Positions 34,151 through 43,813 of a stretch of 64,000 nucleotides of DNA are shown piece after piece (position 1 is the stretch's first letter; the number at the start of each line of letters is the position of its first letter). The notes beneath the pieces were generated by a model, which saw nothing but the letters and a program-made list of their open reading frames with translations, did not search any database and had not been told where the DNA came from. Source of the DNA: Aurantibacter sp034110465 (GTDB taxonomy: Bacteria > Bacteroidota > Bacteroidia > Flavobacteriales > Flavobacteriaceae); contig JAWUZD010000006.1 of NCBI GenBank assembly GCA_034110465.1, forward strand, positions 124,001 through 188,000, in the 5' to 3' direction. The translations under genes and the position numbers were made by a program.

Positions 34151-36400
34151 TTGAAACGATACTTAAAATTAACTTTAAAAATAATTATAGTTAGCTGTTT
34201 ACTACTTATTGGATTTATAACTGCGGTAAGTTATAATGTTTTTGGTAAGCTCTACTCGGAAGACGAACTATTAAATTATAAAAACGAAACAGCTTCTGTA
34301 GTTACTTCTGAAGACAACATTATTATAGGGAAATTCTATAACGAAAACCGTACAAATGCAGAATATAACGATTTTCCTGAGCATTTAATTAATGCTCTAA
34401 TAGCGACTGAAGACGCACGTTTTTTTCAACATACTGGTGTAGATTCCAGAAGTTTATTACGTGTACTATTTAAGTCTATAATTATGCGAGACAAAAGTTC
34501 TGGTGGCGGAAGTACTATTACGCAACAATTGGCTAAAAATATTGCTGGTAGAAACCATTTTGGGTTTATGACTATGCCCGTAAATAAAACTAAAGAGATT
34601 ATCCAAGCCAGAAGAATTGAATCTATTTACAGCAAAGAAAACATTATAACCTTATACTTAAATACGGTTTCTTTTGGCGAAAACGGTTATGGTATAGAGT
34701 CTGCTGCATTGCGTTATTTTAATAAAGCTGTTAAAGATTTAAACATTGAAGAATCTGCTATTTTAATTGGTATTTTAAAAGCTAACACATATTATAATCC
34801 ACATTTAAATCCAGAAAATGCTTTAAAACGCAGACAAATTGTACTAAATCAAATGCTGACCTATAATTATTTAGGTCAAGCCGAAATAGATTCATTACAA
34901 CAATTACCATTAAAACTAGATTATAACAATCTTAACAGTAATAATAATTCTGGGCATTTTATAGTTTTTGTTGAAAAAGAGACCAAACATATTCTGGATT
35001 CTATAAACAAAGCCACAAAAAAAAATTACAACTTAAAAAAAGATGGTTTAATTATAAAAACTACATTAGATTACAAAATGCAACGTTTTGCAAATCTATC
35101 GTTTAAACAGCATTTAAGCGTAATGCAAAACAAATTAAGAACTCAATACAATTCTAATAGTTCACAGAAAAAAAGTTTAGAGACATTAATAAATCAGCAA
35201 TTAAAACGTTTAAAAATCAGCAAAGATTCTGCAAAAACAAAAACCAAACAATCTGTTTTTAGTTGGAAAGAAAACTATAGAGATTCTATTTCTTTAATAG
35301 ATAGTTTAAATCTAGAAAACACGTTATTACATGCAGGACTTATGGCTATGTCACCAAAAACTGGAGCAATAAAGACCTATGTTGGCGGCATAAATCATCA
35401 GCGTTATGCTTACGATCAAATTTTTTCTCAACGACAATTAGCATCAACTTTTAAACCTATTTTATATGCTAATGCTTTTGAAAATGGCAAAACACCTTGT
35501 AATTATTTAGATAACGAAGAAATTATACTTACCGAATATAAAGATTGGCATCCAACAAATGCCGACAAAAAATTTGGTGGAAAATATTCTCTACAAGGTG
35601 CATTATTAAATTCTAAAAATGTACCAACAGTAAACTTATATTTAGAAACCGATTTTGTAAAATTAGATACCATTTGGAATCGTTTAAAATTTAGTTCGCG
35701 ATTAAAAAACAATCCTTCCTTAGCTTTAGGAACTACAAACGCTAGTATTTATGAAGTTACCAATGCTTACGCTACTTTTGCTAATTATGGAAAACAAGTT
35801 AAACCTTATATAATTAGTTCTATTTCTACTGCAGATGGTACTATTTTATACGAACACAAATCAGAAGAACCAAAAACCATTTTAACCGAAAAAACAGCTA
35901 CTTACATTAACGAAGTTTTACAAAACGCTATAAGTAGAGGAACTGGAACACGTTTACGAAATACTTATGGTGTAAAAATGCCTTTAGCAGGAAAAACTGG
36001 AACATCTCAAGATTACACAGATGCTTGGTTTGTAGGTTATAATCCAGATTTGGTTATGGTAAGTCGCGTAGGTTGTAATTCGCCTAAAATTCATTTTAAT
36101 AACGGTTTAGGAGCTGGAAGTAGTTTGGCTTTGCCCTTAGTCGCTAAAACCTTAAAACAGATTGAATTAGATTCAGAATTAAATAAATTATATACTTCAA
36201 AATTTAAAGCCTTATCCGACGAGGATTTTTATAATTTAGAATGCGAAGATTACAAAGAAAGAACAGCTATAGAAAACTTCTTCGATTTATTTAAAAGTAA
36301 TGAGAAATCTTTTGAGGAAGAACAAGAACGAACCGAAAGAAAAGAAGAACGCAAACAAAAAAGGGCTGACAAACGAAAAGCAAGACGGGAAAACGAGTAA
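34151..36400 (+). CDS. class A penicillin-binding protein (transglycosylase/transpeptidase)
   Basis: A 749-residue peptidoglycan synthase. An N-terminal membrane helix sits at about 8-30. The glycosyltransferase GT51 domain shows TEDARFFQHTGVD (Glu87) and GGGSTITQQLAKN. The transpeptidase domain has SxxK in LASTFKPI (about 432), SxN in LLNSKNVP, and KTGTS at about 615. The C-terminal 40 residues are a highly charged tail (EEEQERTERKEERKQKRADK). It starts with TTG. It is divergent from the oxygenase/pnuC unit and ends before a bidirectional terminator. Confidence 0.95.
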   Translation: MKRYLKLTLKIIIVSCLLLIGFITAVSYNVFGKLYSEDELLNYKNETASVVTSEDNIIIGKFYNENRTNAEYNDFPEHLINALIATEDARFFQHTGVDSRSLLRVLFKSIIMRDKSSGGGSTITQQLAKNIAGRNHFGFMTMPVNKTKEIIQARRIESIYSKENIITLYLNTVSFGENGYGIESAALRYFNKAVKDLNIEESAILIGILKANTYYNPHLNPENALKRRQIVLNQMLTYNYLGQAEIDSLQQLPLKLDYNNLNSNNNSGHFIVFVEKETKHILDSINKATKKNYNLKKDGLIIKTTLDYKMQRFANLSFKQHLSVMQNKLRTQYNSNSSQKKSLETLINQQLKRLKISKDSAKTKTKQSVFSWKENYRDSISLIDSLNLENTLLHAGLMAMSPKTGAIKTYVGGINHQRYAYDQIFSQRQLASTFKPILYANAFENGKTPCNYLDNEEIILTEYKDWHPTNADKKFGGKYSLQGALLNSKNVPTVNLYLETDFVKLDTIWNRLKFSSRLKNNPSLALGTTNASIYEVTNAYATFANYGKQVKPYIISSISTADGTILYEHKSEEPKTILTEKTATYINEVLQNAISRGTGTRLRNTYGVKMPLAGKTGTSQDYTDAWFVGYNPDLVMVSRVGCNSPKIHFNNGLGAGSSLALPLVAKTLKQIELDSELNKLYTSKFKALSDEDFYNLECEDYKERTAIENFFDLFKSNEKSFEEEQERTERKEERKQKRADKRKARRENE

Positions 36401-36460
36401 GTCGTATTCAGCCTTTAATAAGTTTATATTTATTTGAATGTTCTTATTTATATTTCAATA

Positions 36461-36500
36461 AAAAAGCATCAAAATTTCTGAAAATTTGATGCTTTTTACT
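36461..36500. terminator. bidirectional terminator
   Basis: AAAAAGCATCAAA pairs with TTTGATGCTTTTT around an AT-rich loop. It separates the convergent PBP and ExbB-like genes. Confidence 0.85.
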
Positions 36501-36519
36501 ATAAACTATTAACTGAGTA

Positions 36520-36909
36520 TTAATTACTATCAGAAGACTGAATTCCCCTTAAGATTAAAATTCCAATTCTGGCAATAATAAAGGAGAATAAACCAAAAGT
36601 AGCCGTTAATAAAGATATTTTTAATCCTGCAGCAAATAAACTTGGATTTGGATTACCCATTGCCTCAATAGTATCAAAAGCAGAAATTAAGCCTAAAATA
36701 GACGCGAAAAAACCAATAACTAGACCTAACAGACTACTTTCTGCAGCCATTTTTCGCATTTTAATAGATTGTGCAACTTTAGTCTTAGATGTTGTAAATC
36801 CTTTAAATAAAAAGAGAATTGAAATAGCTAAGCAAATCAAGATTAAGGACATCATTAGTGTTCCTCCTTCTGTAAATAAATTCGATAAAAAAATTGATAA
36901 AGTCATCAT
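36520..36909 (-). CDS. orphan ExbB/MotA/TolQ-like proton-channel protein
   Basis: A 129-residue protein with three hydrophobic segments (about 17-37, 60-80, 95-120), matching the MotA/TolQ/ExbB core: MAAESSLLGLVIGFFASILG and GLKISLLTATFGLFSFIIA. The usual protein is 180-250 residues, and no ExbD/TolR partner is adjacent. It may act with a partner elsewhere or be a reduced form. A 195-base gap separates it from the divergent histidine kinase. Confidence 0.75.
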   Translation of the reverse strand: MMTLSIFLSNLFTEGGTLMMSLILICLAISILFLFKGFTTSKTKVAQSIKMRKMAAESSLLGLVIGFFASILGLISAFDTIEAMGNPNPSLFAAGLKISLLTATFGLFSFIIARIGILILRGIQSSDSN

Positions 36910-37104
36910 AATAAATGGTTTTAATTAAACATACCACAAATCTAAGATAGTAATATGCTTCTAATTTTTAATTGCGATGAACAACCAATTTTAATCGCGA
37001 ATCAACAAAAATGTAGAAAAGCGTACTAAATTGGTTATTCGTCTATAATTGTTATTATGCAATCCTAATTTATAGTACTATTGTAGTATTACATTTAATA
37101 AGTT
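36910..37104. promoter_or_regulatory. divergent regulatory region with inverted repeats
   Basis: The gap holds AACCAATTT (36984-36992) and AAATTGGTT (37028-37036), a widely spaced inverted repeat, and TAGTACTA near 37073. It probably contains the kinase promoter and a possible operator. No gene is seen. Confidence 0.4.
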
Positions 37105-38157
37105 ATGTTTTCAAAAAAACACATTTTAAATAAAATTGCACAAATAGTACTTCACATAGTATTTTGGAGTGTTGTACTTTTATTTTTTATGTACTTCTTT
37201 GGTTTTGAAAGTGAGGATTCTGATTATATCCTGACCTATTCACTTTTTTTAATGCCAATTACAATTGCAACAACCTACATATCAATCTATAAATTAATTC
37301 CAGATTATTTAATTACTAAACAGTATGCTCGTTTTGGGGTCTACACGTTTTATACTCTTGTAATTTCGGGATATCTAATTATACTTTCTATCTTTTTTGG
37401 ACTTATTTTTCTATCTAGTTTTGAGTATAAAGAAATGCCACCAATTAGCCGAAACATCTTTTTTGTTATGCTTGCCGTTTATTCTATTGTTATTGTAGTT
37501 AGCGCTTTTAAGCTATTAAAATTAAATTTAAAACATACCGAAGAAACTAAGCGTTTAGAAAACAAGATTCTAGAAACGCAGTTAAAGTTAAAAGAACAAG
37601 AACTTAATTATCTAAAAATGCAAATTCATCCGCATTTCTTGTTTAATACCTTAAATACATTATATGGTTTTTCGCTTAAAAAGGCCGATGAAACACCAGA
37701 AATGATATTAAAACTATCTAATCTATTAGATTATTTATTATATCAAGTAGATAAACCTTTTGTTCTTTTAAGTGAAGAAATTAATCATATAAACGATTAT
37801 ATTACTTTAGAGAATATGCGTTTTAATAACCGCTTACGTGTTACATTTAATTATGATAATTGTTTAGAAAACACCTCTATTTCTCCAATGCTATTAATTC
37901 CTTTTGTAGAAAATAGTTTCAAACATGGTTATTTAAACAATGGTATTTTAGAAATTACTATTTCATTATCAAGCACCAAAGAATCTATTATTTTTTCTAT
38001 AGAAAATACCAATTCTAAGAAAGAAATAACTAATAAAGGCATTGGATTAATAAACATAAAAAAACGATTAGAACTTTTATACAAAGACCATTACAGCTTA
38101 GATATAGTCGAAAACAATTCCACTTTTAAAGTGAATTTAGATCTAAAATTGAAGTAA
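37105..38157 (+). CDS. LytS-type sensor histidine kinase
   Basis: A 350-residue kinase: four hydrophobic segments (about 12-32, 43-62, 78-104, 118-137), a coiled linker, phospho-acceptor His177 in QIHPHFLFNTLNTLYG, the N-box in LIPFVENSFKHGY, and GIGLINIKKRL in the ATPase domain. There is no separate periplasmic sensor domain, so the membrane part itself is the sensor. The response-regulator gene begins at the next base after the stop, so they form a dedicated pair. Confidence 0.95.
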   Translation: MFSKKHILNKIAQIVLHIVFWSVVLLFFMYFFGFESEDSDYILTYSLFLMPITIATTYISIYKLIPDYLITKQYARFGVYTFYTLVISGYLIILSIFFGLIFLSSFEYKEMPPISRNIFFVMLAVYSIVIVVSAFKLLKLNLKHTEETKRLENKILETQLKLKEQELNYLKMQIHPHFLFNTLNTLYGFSLKKADETPEMILKLSNLLDYLLYQVDKPFVLLSEEINHINDYITLENMRFNNRLRVTFNYDNCLENTSISPMLLIPFVENSFKHGYLNNGILEITISLSSTKESIIFSIENTNSKKEITNKGIGLINIKKRLELLYKDHYSLDIVENNSTFKVNLDLKLK

Positions 38158-38874
38158 ATGATCACTCAGCAAAACATATCGTGCCTAATTGTAGATGATG
38201 AAGCTATTGCAAGAGAAATTATTGCAACACACATTTCTAAATTAGATAATATTACAGTGGTTGCCAGTTGTAGTCACGCTATGGAAGCGCTAAACGTGAT
38301 TAGAAATCATGATATTGACTTGATTTTTTTGGATATTAATATGCCTGAAATTTCGGGGATTTCGTTGGCTAAATCCATTCCAAAACACATTAAAATAATT
38401 TTTACCACAGCTTATAGAGAATACGCAATAGAAGGTTTTGAGTTACAAGCAGTAGATTATTTATTAAAACCGATTTCTTTTGAGCGTTTATTAAAGTCGG
38501 TGAACACGTATTTTGATATTCATTATAAAACAAATAACACAACTGTTATTAAGGAAGAGAATAATCCCTTTATGTTTGTGCGTTCGGATAGAAAAATGAT
38601 TAAAATTGACTTTAATGCAATTTATTATATTGAAAGTTACAGCGATTATATTAAAATTCACCTCAACAACGAAACTGTAGTCACCAGAGAAACCATTAGT
38701 GCAATTGAAGCTAAATTACCTGTATCTCAGTTTTTGAGAATACACAGGTCTTTTATTGTTTCTATTCCAAAAATAGACAGTTTTACCAACGAATATATTT
38801 CGATTAACAAAAACGATTTAACCATTAGCCGAAGCTATAAAAAAGAAGTTTTAAAACAATTGGAACAGTTTTAA
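38158..38874 (+). CDS. LytTR response regulator
   Basis: A 238-residue regulator with a receiver (acidic pair in LIVDDEA, Asp59 in LIFLDINMPE, lysine in DYLLKPIS) and a LytTR DNA-binding domain (FNAIYYIESYSDYIKIHL, FLRIHRSFIVSIPKID). It is translated directly from the kinase stop. Its targets are not visible here. This is the second LytS/LytTR pair in the window and differs from the first in lacking 2TM proteins. Confidence 0.95.
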   Translation: MITQQNISCLIVDDEAIAREIIATHISKLDNITVVASCSHAMEALNVIRNHDIDLIFLDINMPEISGISLAKSIPKHIKIIFTTAYREYAIEGFELQAVDYLLKPISFERLLKSVNTYFDIHYKTNNTTVIKEENNPFMFVRSDRKMIKIDFNAIYYIESYSDYIKIHLNNETVVTRETISAIEAKLPVSQFLRIHRSFIVSIPKIDSFTNEYISINKNDLTISRSYKKEVLKQLEQF

Positions 38875-38884
38875 ATTACTACAA

Positions 38885-39292
38885 CTACTTCCTTGTCAAA
38901 TACGTTTCAATAGTACTTAAATGCACGTTTAAAGCTTTTGTAGATATTTGAATTTCCTTTATTAAAATAGCTAAAGAAATAATTAATAAAATTAATCCTA
39001 TACCAAAACACCAAGCGGCAGTTGCTATAAAGTCAACATAGATTAAAAACATGGTTAATACACAAAACAATAAACTTGTTATTCCAAAAATTTGCATCCA
39101 ACATGTTAAGTTTAAACGCTGTTTTATATTCTTAATCTGAAATATTAAAGATTTGTCTTTACTTTCTAAGTATTTATCTCTTAAACCTCTTACAATTGCA
39201 GCATAAGCTAAAAATCTATTGGTATAAGCCAACATAATTAAAGATATTTCCGAAAATAATAAGGCTGGTGTTGTAAGCGTTAATTGTTCCAT
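38885..39292 (-). CDS. DUF2721 membrane protein
   Basis: A 135-residue protein with three hydrophobic spans and the DUF2721 pattern: LTLTTPALLFSEISLIMLAY at the start, ARAATIVR-like YAAIVRGLRDKY, then two C-terminal spans. Function unknown. It is convergent with the LytTR gene and separated from lpd by a terminator. Confidence 0.85.
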   Translation of the reverse strand: MEQLTLTTPALLFSEISLIMLAYTNRFLAYAAIVRGLRDKYLESKDKSLIFQIKNIKQRLNLTCWMQIFGITSLLFCVLTMFLIYVDFIATAAWCFGIGLILLIISLAILIKEIQISTKALNVHLSTIETYLTRK

Positions 39293-39306
39293 GTTACAAA
39301 AATAAA

Positions 39307-39336
39307 AAAAGCGAACTCAAATGAGTTCGCTTTTAG
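39307..39336 (-). terminator. terminator between lpd and the DUF2721 gene
   Basis: AAAAGCGAACTC pairs with GAGTTCGCTTTT around AAAT. It follows the lpd stop on the minus strand. Confidence 0.9.
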
Positions 39337-39358
39337 ATATATAATACTTCCAGTTATA

Positions 39359-40759
39359 TTACACGTGTAAAGCTCTATCTTCAGTTGCAGCTAAAGCCGC
39401 TTCTTTTACAGCTTCAGCAAAAGTTGGATGTGCGTGAGACATTCTAGAAATATCTTCTGCAGATGCTTTGTATTCCATTGCAACAACAGCTTCTGCAATT
39501 AAATCGGCACATCTAGCACCAATCATATGTACACCTAAAACTTCGTCGGTTGTTTTGTCTGCTAATATTTTAACAAATCCATCTATATCTCCACTTGCTC
39601 TTGCTCTACCTAAAGCTCTAAATGGAAACTGACCAACTTTATACTCTACATTATCTGCTTTTAATTCCTCTTCTGTTTTACCAACAGCAGCCACTTCTGG
39701 CCAAGTATAAACCACACCAGGAATTAAATTATAATCTATATGCGGTTTTTGACCTGCCATAGTCTCGGCAACAAAAACACCTTCTTCTTCCGCTTTATGA
39801 GCTAACATTGCTCCTTTAATAACATCTCCAATAGCGTAAATGTTAGAAGCACTTGTTTGTAAATGATCGTTGACATCTATTTGTCCGCGTTCGTTAATTT
39901 TAACTCCAGCAGCTTCAGCATTTAAACCATCTGTGTAAGGTCTTCTTCCAACAGAAACTAAACAGTAATCACCTTTAATAATTACTTCTTCGCCTTTTTT
40001 ATTATCTGCTTTCACGACAACTTCATCGCCAACACGTTCTACAGATTTCACTTTGTGAGACAAGTTCATTGTGCATTTAGCTTTCTTAAAAACTTTGTTA
40101 AGTTCTTTAGATAAACCAGCATCCATTGTTGGAATAATACGATCCATATATTCTACAACAGTAACTTCAGAACCTAAACGTCTGTATACTTGTCCTAATT
40201 CTAAACCAATAACTCCTCCACCAATAATAACTAAATGTTTAGGGATTTCTTTAAGTTTTAAAGCTTCGGTAGATGTTATAACGCGTTCTTTATCTAATTT
40301 TATAAAAGGCAATGTAGAAGGCTTAGAACCTGTAGCTATAATAATTTTTTTAGCTTCTATTTCTATTGTTTCTTCTCCTTTAATCGTAATATGAGTAGCA
40401 TCTTTAAAAGAACCTAAACCATTATAAACAGTAATGTTATTTTTCTTCATTAAGAAGTCAATTCCACCAGTAGTCTGATCTACAACTGCTTGCTTACGAC
40501 CAATCATTTTTTCAAGATTCACTTTAATATCTCCAGGAATTTCTATTCCGTGGTCTGCAAAATGTTTAGTAGCTTCTTCAAAATGATGAGAAGAACTTAA
40601 TAATGCTTTACTAGGAATACAACCAACGTTTAAACACGTACCACCAAGTGTGCTGTATTTTTCTATTATGGTAGTTTTCATTCCTAATTGTGCACAACGA
40701 ATAGCTGCAACATATCCTCCTGGTCCTGAGCCAATAATGGCAACATCATATGAATTCAT
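39359..40759 (-). CDS. lpdA: dihydrolipoyl dehydrogenase
   Basis: A 466-residue flavoprotein disulfide reductase. FAD is bound by DVAIIGSGPGGYVAAIRC, the redox disulfide is GGTCLNVGCIPSK (Cys about 43 and 48), NAD is bound by VIGGGVIGLELG, and the dimer-interface active-site His-Glu lies in HMIGARCADLIAEA and SHAHPTFAEAVKEA. It is the E3 component of pyruvate, 2-oxoglutarate or branched-chain dehydrogenase complexes, or of glycine cleavage. No complex partner is adjacent, so it is probably shared. Confidence 0.96.
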   Translation of the reverse strand: MNSYDVAIIGSGPGGYVAAIRCAQLGMKTTIIEKYSTLGGTCLNVGCIPSKALLSSSHHFEEATKHFADHGIEIPGDIKVNLEKMIGRKQAVVDQTTGGIDFLMKKNNITVYNGLGSFKDATHITIKGEETIEIEAKKIIIATGSKPSTLPFIKLDKERVITSTEALKLKEIPKHLVIIGGGVIGLELGQVYRRLGSEVTVVEYMDRIIPTMDAGLSKELNKVFKKAKCTMNLSHKVKSVERVGDEVVVKADNKKGEEVIIKGDYCLVSVGRRPYTDGLNAEAAGVKINERGQIDVNDHLQTSASNIYAIGDVIKGAMLAHKAEEEGVFVAETMAGQKPHIDYNLIPGVVYTWPEVAAVGKTEEELKADNVEYKVGQFPFRALGRARASGDIDGFVKILADKTTDEVLGVHMIGARCADLIAEAVVAMEYKASAEDISRMSHAHPTFAEAVKEAALAATEDRALHV

Positions 40760-40793
40760 AAAATTATTTTTTGTTGAATTTTTAAAACGATTA

Positions 40794-40801
40794 CAAAAAT
40801 A
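40794..40801 (-). promoter_or_regulatory. -7 box of lpdA
   Basis: The minus strand reads TATTTTTG, matching TAnnTTTG, 34 bases before the lpdA start. Confidence 0.5.
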
Positions 40802-40840
40802 CGATTTTGTAATTTATTAGACGAAATAGATGACTAAAAA

Positions 40841-41302
40841 TTAATCTACATTTATTACGTGAGATTGTTTGACCTCATTAATTACAAACATACTATGTGT
40901 ACTAGCAATATGGTTTATTGTCGTTAATTTTTCTACCATAAAAGTTCTAAAGGCTTTCATATCTTTTACAATTACTTTAATTAAGTAATCATAATCTCCA
41001 CTAATATGGTAACATTCTAAAACTTCTGGCAATAAAGCAACTTCTTTTTCAAATCTAACCACATATTCCTGAGTGTGTTGAATTAATTTTACGTGACAAA
41101 ATGTTACAAAATTTTTCTGAACTAATTCTTTAGAAACTAATGCTACATAATTTGTTATAATCCCTTGATTTTCTAATTTTTTAATTCGCTCATATACCGC
41201 AGTTACGGATAAGTTTAATTGGTTGGAAAGCGCTTTTGTAGTTTGTTTACTGTCAGTTTGTATTAACTGTAATAATTTTTTATCTATAGAATCTAAAGCC
41301 AT
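40841..41302 (-). CDS. Lrp/AsnC family transcriptional regulator
   Basis: A 153-residue Lrp/AsnC regulator: DNA-binding LDSIDKKLLQLIQTDSKQTT, LSNQLNLSVTAVYERIKKLE, then the RAM ligand domain with ECYHISGDYDYLIKVIV. It is divergent from a flavin monooxygenase, gamma-synthase/lyase and OsmC operon. Lrp-type regulators next to methionine gamma-lyase genes commonly activate them in response to amino acids. The palindrome at 41379-41393 is a candidate site. Confidence 0.93.
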   Translation of the reverse strand: MALDSIDKKLLQLIQTDSKQTTKALSNQLNLSVTAVYERIKKLENQGIITNYVALVSKELVQKNFVTFCHVKLIQHTQEYVVRFEKEVALLPEVLECYHISGDYDYLIKVIVKDMKAFRTFMVEKLTTINHIASTHSMFVINEVKQSHVINVD

Positions 41303-41378
41303 AAACTAGATTGTTTTTAATATAGTTTTTAATTAGAACAACAATATCCGAAATTAAACCCATAAATTACAATAAAAA

Positions 41379-41393
41379 TAGATTTTTTATCTA
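41379..41393. promoter_or_regulatory. candidate Lrp operator
   Basis: TAGATTTTTTATCTA is a 15-base palindrome in the gap between the regulator and the operon it faces. Lrp-family sites are 15-base AT-rich palindromes. Confidence 0.5.
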
Positions 41394-41457
41394 ATTACAA
41401 ACAAACTGATTGATTTAAAATCTAAAATAGTTGAAATTTGTAAAGCAAATAAAAGCT

Positions 41458-42498
41458 ATGAAAGAATTTATAATAATTGGTGCAGGACAAGCTGGCTTAT
41501 CTATGGCTTATTACTTAAATCAATTAAACAAAGATTACCTAATTATAGATGCTAATGATGTAATTGGAAAACCTTGGTTAAAACGCTGGGATTCTCTTAA
41601 ATTATTTACACCATCGGAATATAATAATTTACCTGGACTTAATTTTCCTCATAAAAAAGGATATTATGCGAATAAATACGAAGTTACTGAATATTTAAAA
41701 ACTTATGTCGAAACCTTTAAGATACCAATAGAATTTAATCAAAAAGTGAATTCGCTTGAAAAAAAAGAGAATTATTTTATTGTAAAAAGTGATGATAAAA
41801 CCTACCAAGCAAAAAATGTTGTTATTGCTACTGGACCGTTCCATACACCATTTACGCCTTTATGCCATAAAAAAATAGATCCTTCTATTACCCAAATTCA
41901 TAGTGAGTTCTACAAAAATCCTAATCAGCTTCAAGATGGAGACACATTAGTTGTTGGCGCTGGAGATTCTGGTGTACAAATTTTAGAAGAAATATCTAAT
42001 ACCAATAGAAATATATTCTTTTCAGGAAAAACTAACATATCATCTTTACCTCAAGAATTTTTAGGTAAAACTCTTTGGTGGTGGTTTAGTAAAATTGGTT
42101 TTTTATCTGTTAATAAGTATTCATTTATAGGAAAAAAAATAAGCAAAGGATTACAGCCTGTAATTGGCACAGATGTTAAGGCGTTATTTAAAAAGCCAAA
42201 TATAACCTGTGTTGGAAGAACTTTAGATGCTAACGAAAAAGAGTTAGTATTTGAAAAAGATAAAATAAGTACCATAAAAAATATTGTTTGGGCTACAGGT
42301 TTTAAACCCAACTTTAATTGGATTAAAGATATAGAATTAGACGAAAATCATTACCCTGAAAACCATAGAGGAATTAGCACCACAAAAGGGCTTTATTATT
42401 TAGGGCTGCCTTGGTTATACACTAGAGGTTCTGCTACTTTAGGTGGTGTAAAAAAAGATGCAAAATATTTACATGATTATATAAAAAAAACAAGCTAA
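41458..42498 (+). CDS. flavin-dependent monooxygenase (FMO/CzcO-like)
   Basis: About 346 residues from ATG 41458; the TTG at 41431 is upstream leader. The FAD-binding EFIIIGAGQAGLSMAYYL and the NADPH-binding VVGAGDSGVQILEE are present, with IVWATGFKPNFNW as the ATG motif. The enzyme should oxidise a nucleophilic nitrogen or sulfur compound. Directly followed by a sulfur amino-acid lyase and OsmC, it may act on a sulfur metabolite. The substrate is inferred from context only. Confidence 0.88.
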   Translation: MKEFIIIGAGQAGLSMAYYLNQLNKDYLIIDANDVIGKPWLKRWDSLKLFTPSEYNNLPGLNFPHKKGYYANKYEVTEYLKTYVETFKIPIEFNQKVNSLEKKENYFIVKSDDKTYQAKNVVIATGPFHTPFTPLCHKKIDPSITQIHSEFYKNPNQLQDGDTLVVGAGDSGVQILEEISNTNRNIFFSGKTNISSLPQEFLGKTLWWWFSKIGFLSVNKYSFIGKKISKGLQPVIGTDVKALFKKPNITCVGRTLDANEKELVFEKDKISTIKNIVWATGFKPNFNWIKDIELDENHYPENHRGISTTKGLYYLGLPWLYTRGSATLGGVKKDAKYLHDYIKKTS

Positions 42499-42511
42499 AC
42501 ACGCTTAATGA

Positions 42512-43801
42512 ATGAAAAACAATTTTGATAACATAGAAAACAAGAGAAAAGACGGTTCTGTTTGGTTTAACGATTTAACCAGAAAGAGAACAAATGGTCC
42601 TACTTTTAAAGATCATCGGTATACTGAGTATTCTGATGAAACAAAATCGGTACACTCTGGACAATATGACGATCCAAGTACAGGTGCTTTAGGCACACCT
42701 ATTTTTCAATGTTCAACATTTTATCTTAACGAATCTTCTTATAAAGCTATTGAAGAAGGACGTGGAAGAGACGAAATGATCTATACCAGATATGGCAATC
42801 CATCGCAATGGAGTGTTCAAGAAAAATTATCTGCTTTAGAAAATTCCGAAAGTAGCATTGTCTTTTCTTCTGGAATGGCAGCTATTTCTTCTGCTATATT
42901 GGCTATGATAGATAAAGGCAGTCATATTGTGTCTTCAAGAGATATTTATGGCGGAACTTATAATTTTTTATACGAAGATTTAGACAAGTTTGGTATGTCT
43001 GTAACCTTTACTTCTCCTACTAATATTAAAGAGATTGAAGCTGCAATTCAAGACGATACCAAATTATTATATTTTGAAGCGCTAACAAATCCGCTTTTAA
43101 AAATAACACCAATTGAAGATCTAGTTTTATTAGCAAAAAAACACAATTTAAGACTAATAATAGATAATACTTTTTTAACGCCTTACAATGTAAAAATGTT
43201 AGATTTAGGTGTTGATTTAGTTGTGAACTCTGCTACGAAATACCTAAACGGACATTCTGATTTAATTGGCGGAACAGTATCTGGCTCTCGTAAATTAGTA
43301 GATAGAATTTGGCCGCAAATGCTTAAAAATGGCGGTTCTATGGATCCACATGCTTGTTTTATGTTAGAACGTAGTTTAAAAACATTTGCGTTACGAATGA
43401 AAACTCACAATTCTAATGCGTTAGAATTGGCTGAATATCTAGAAAATCACCCAAAAATTAAACAAGTTTATTATCCTGGGTTAAAATCGCATCCACAAAG
43501 TGAATTAGCAAAAAAACAACTAAAAGGACGAAATTCTGGAATGATTAGTTTTGAAATTGAAGGTGGCGATAAAAAGTCTCACGAACTACTTCACGCTTTA
43601 AAAATACCAAAAGAAGCAACCAGTTTAGGTGGTGTAGAAAGTCTAATTTCTTTACCATATAATACATCTCAAGCTTCTTTAACCAAAGAACAACGTAAAT
43701 CTATTGGTATAAATGATGGCTTAATTAGATTATCGGTTGGAATTGAGGATATTAACGATATTATTTCAGATTTCAATCAAGCATTACATTCAATTTTTTA
43801 A
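42512..43801 (+). CDS. trans-sulfuration PLP enzyme (cystathionine gamma-synthase / methionine gamma-lyase type)
   Basis: A 429-residue PLP enzyme of the Cys/Met metabolism family, with an N-terminal extension of about 45 residues. The fold begins at TKSVHSGQYDDPSTGALGTP. PLP lysine in VNSATKYLNGHSDLIGG and cofactor tyrosine/arginine in IYTRYGNPS are present. C-terminal SLGGVESLISLPY and GLIRLSVGIEDINDI follow. Sequence alone does not separate synthase from lyase. The Lrp regulator, FMO and OsmC neighbours favour a methionine gamma-lyase releasing methanethiol. Confidence 0.88.
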   Translation: MKNNFDNIENKRKDGSVWFNDLTRKRTNGPTFKDHRYTEYSDETKSVHSGQYDDPSTGALGTPIFQCSTFYLNESSYKAIEEGRGRDEMIYTRYGNPSQWSVQEKLSALENSESSIVFSSGMAAISSAILAMIDKGSHIVSSRDIYGGTYNFLYEDLDKFGMSVTFTSPTNIKEIEAAIQDDTKLLYFEALTNPLLKITPIEDLVLLAKKHNLRLIIDNTFLTPYNVKMLDLGVDLVVNSATKYLNGHSDLIGGTVSGSRKLVDRIWPQMLKNGGSMDPHACFMLERSLKTFALRMKTHNSNALELAEYLENHPKIKQVYYPGLKSHPQSELAKKQLKGRNSGMISFEIEGGDKKSHELLHALKIPKEATSLGGVESLISLPYNTSQASLTKEQRKSIGINDGLIRLSVGIEDINDIISDFNQALHSIF

Positions 43802-43813
43802 AACTTTAAACAC

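Noticed and set aside
40071..40394. Plus-strand ORF inside the dihydrolipoyl dehydrogenase gene
   Set aside because: Pure antisense shadow with no recognisable domain.
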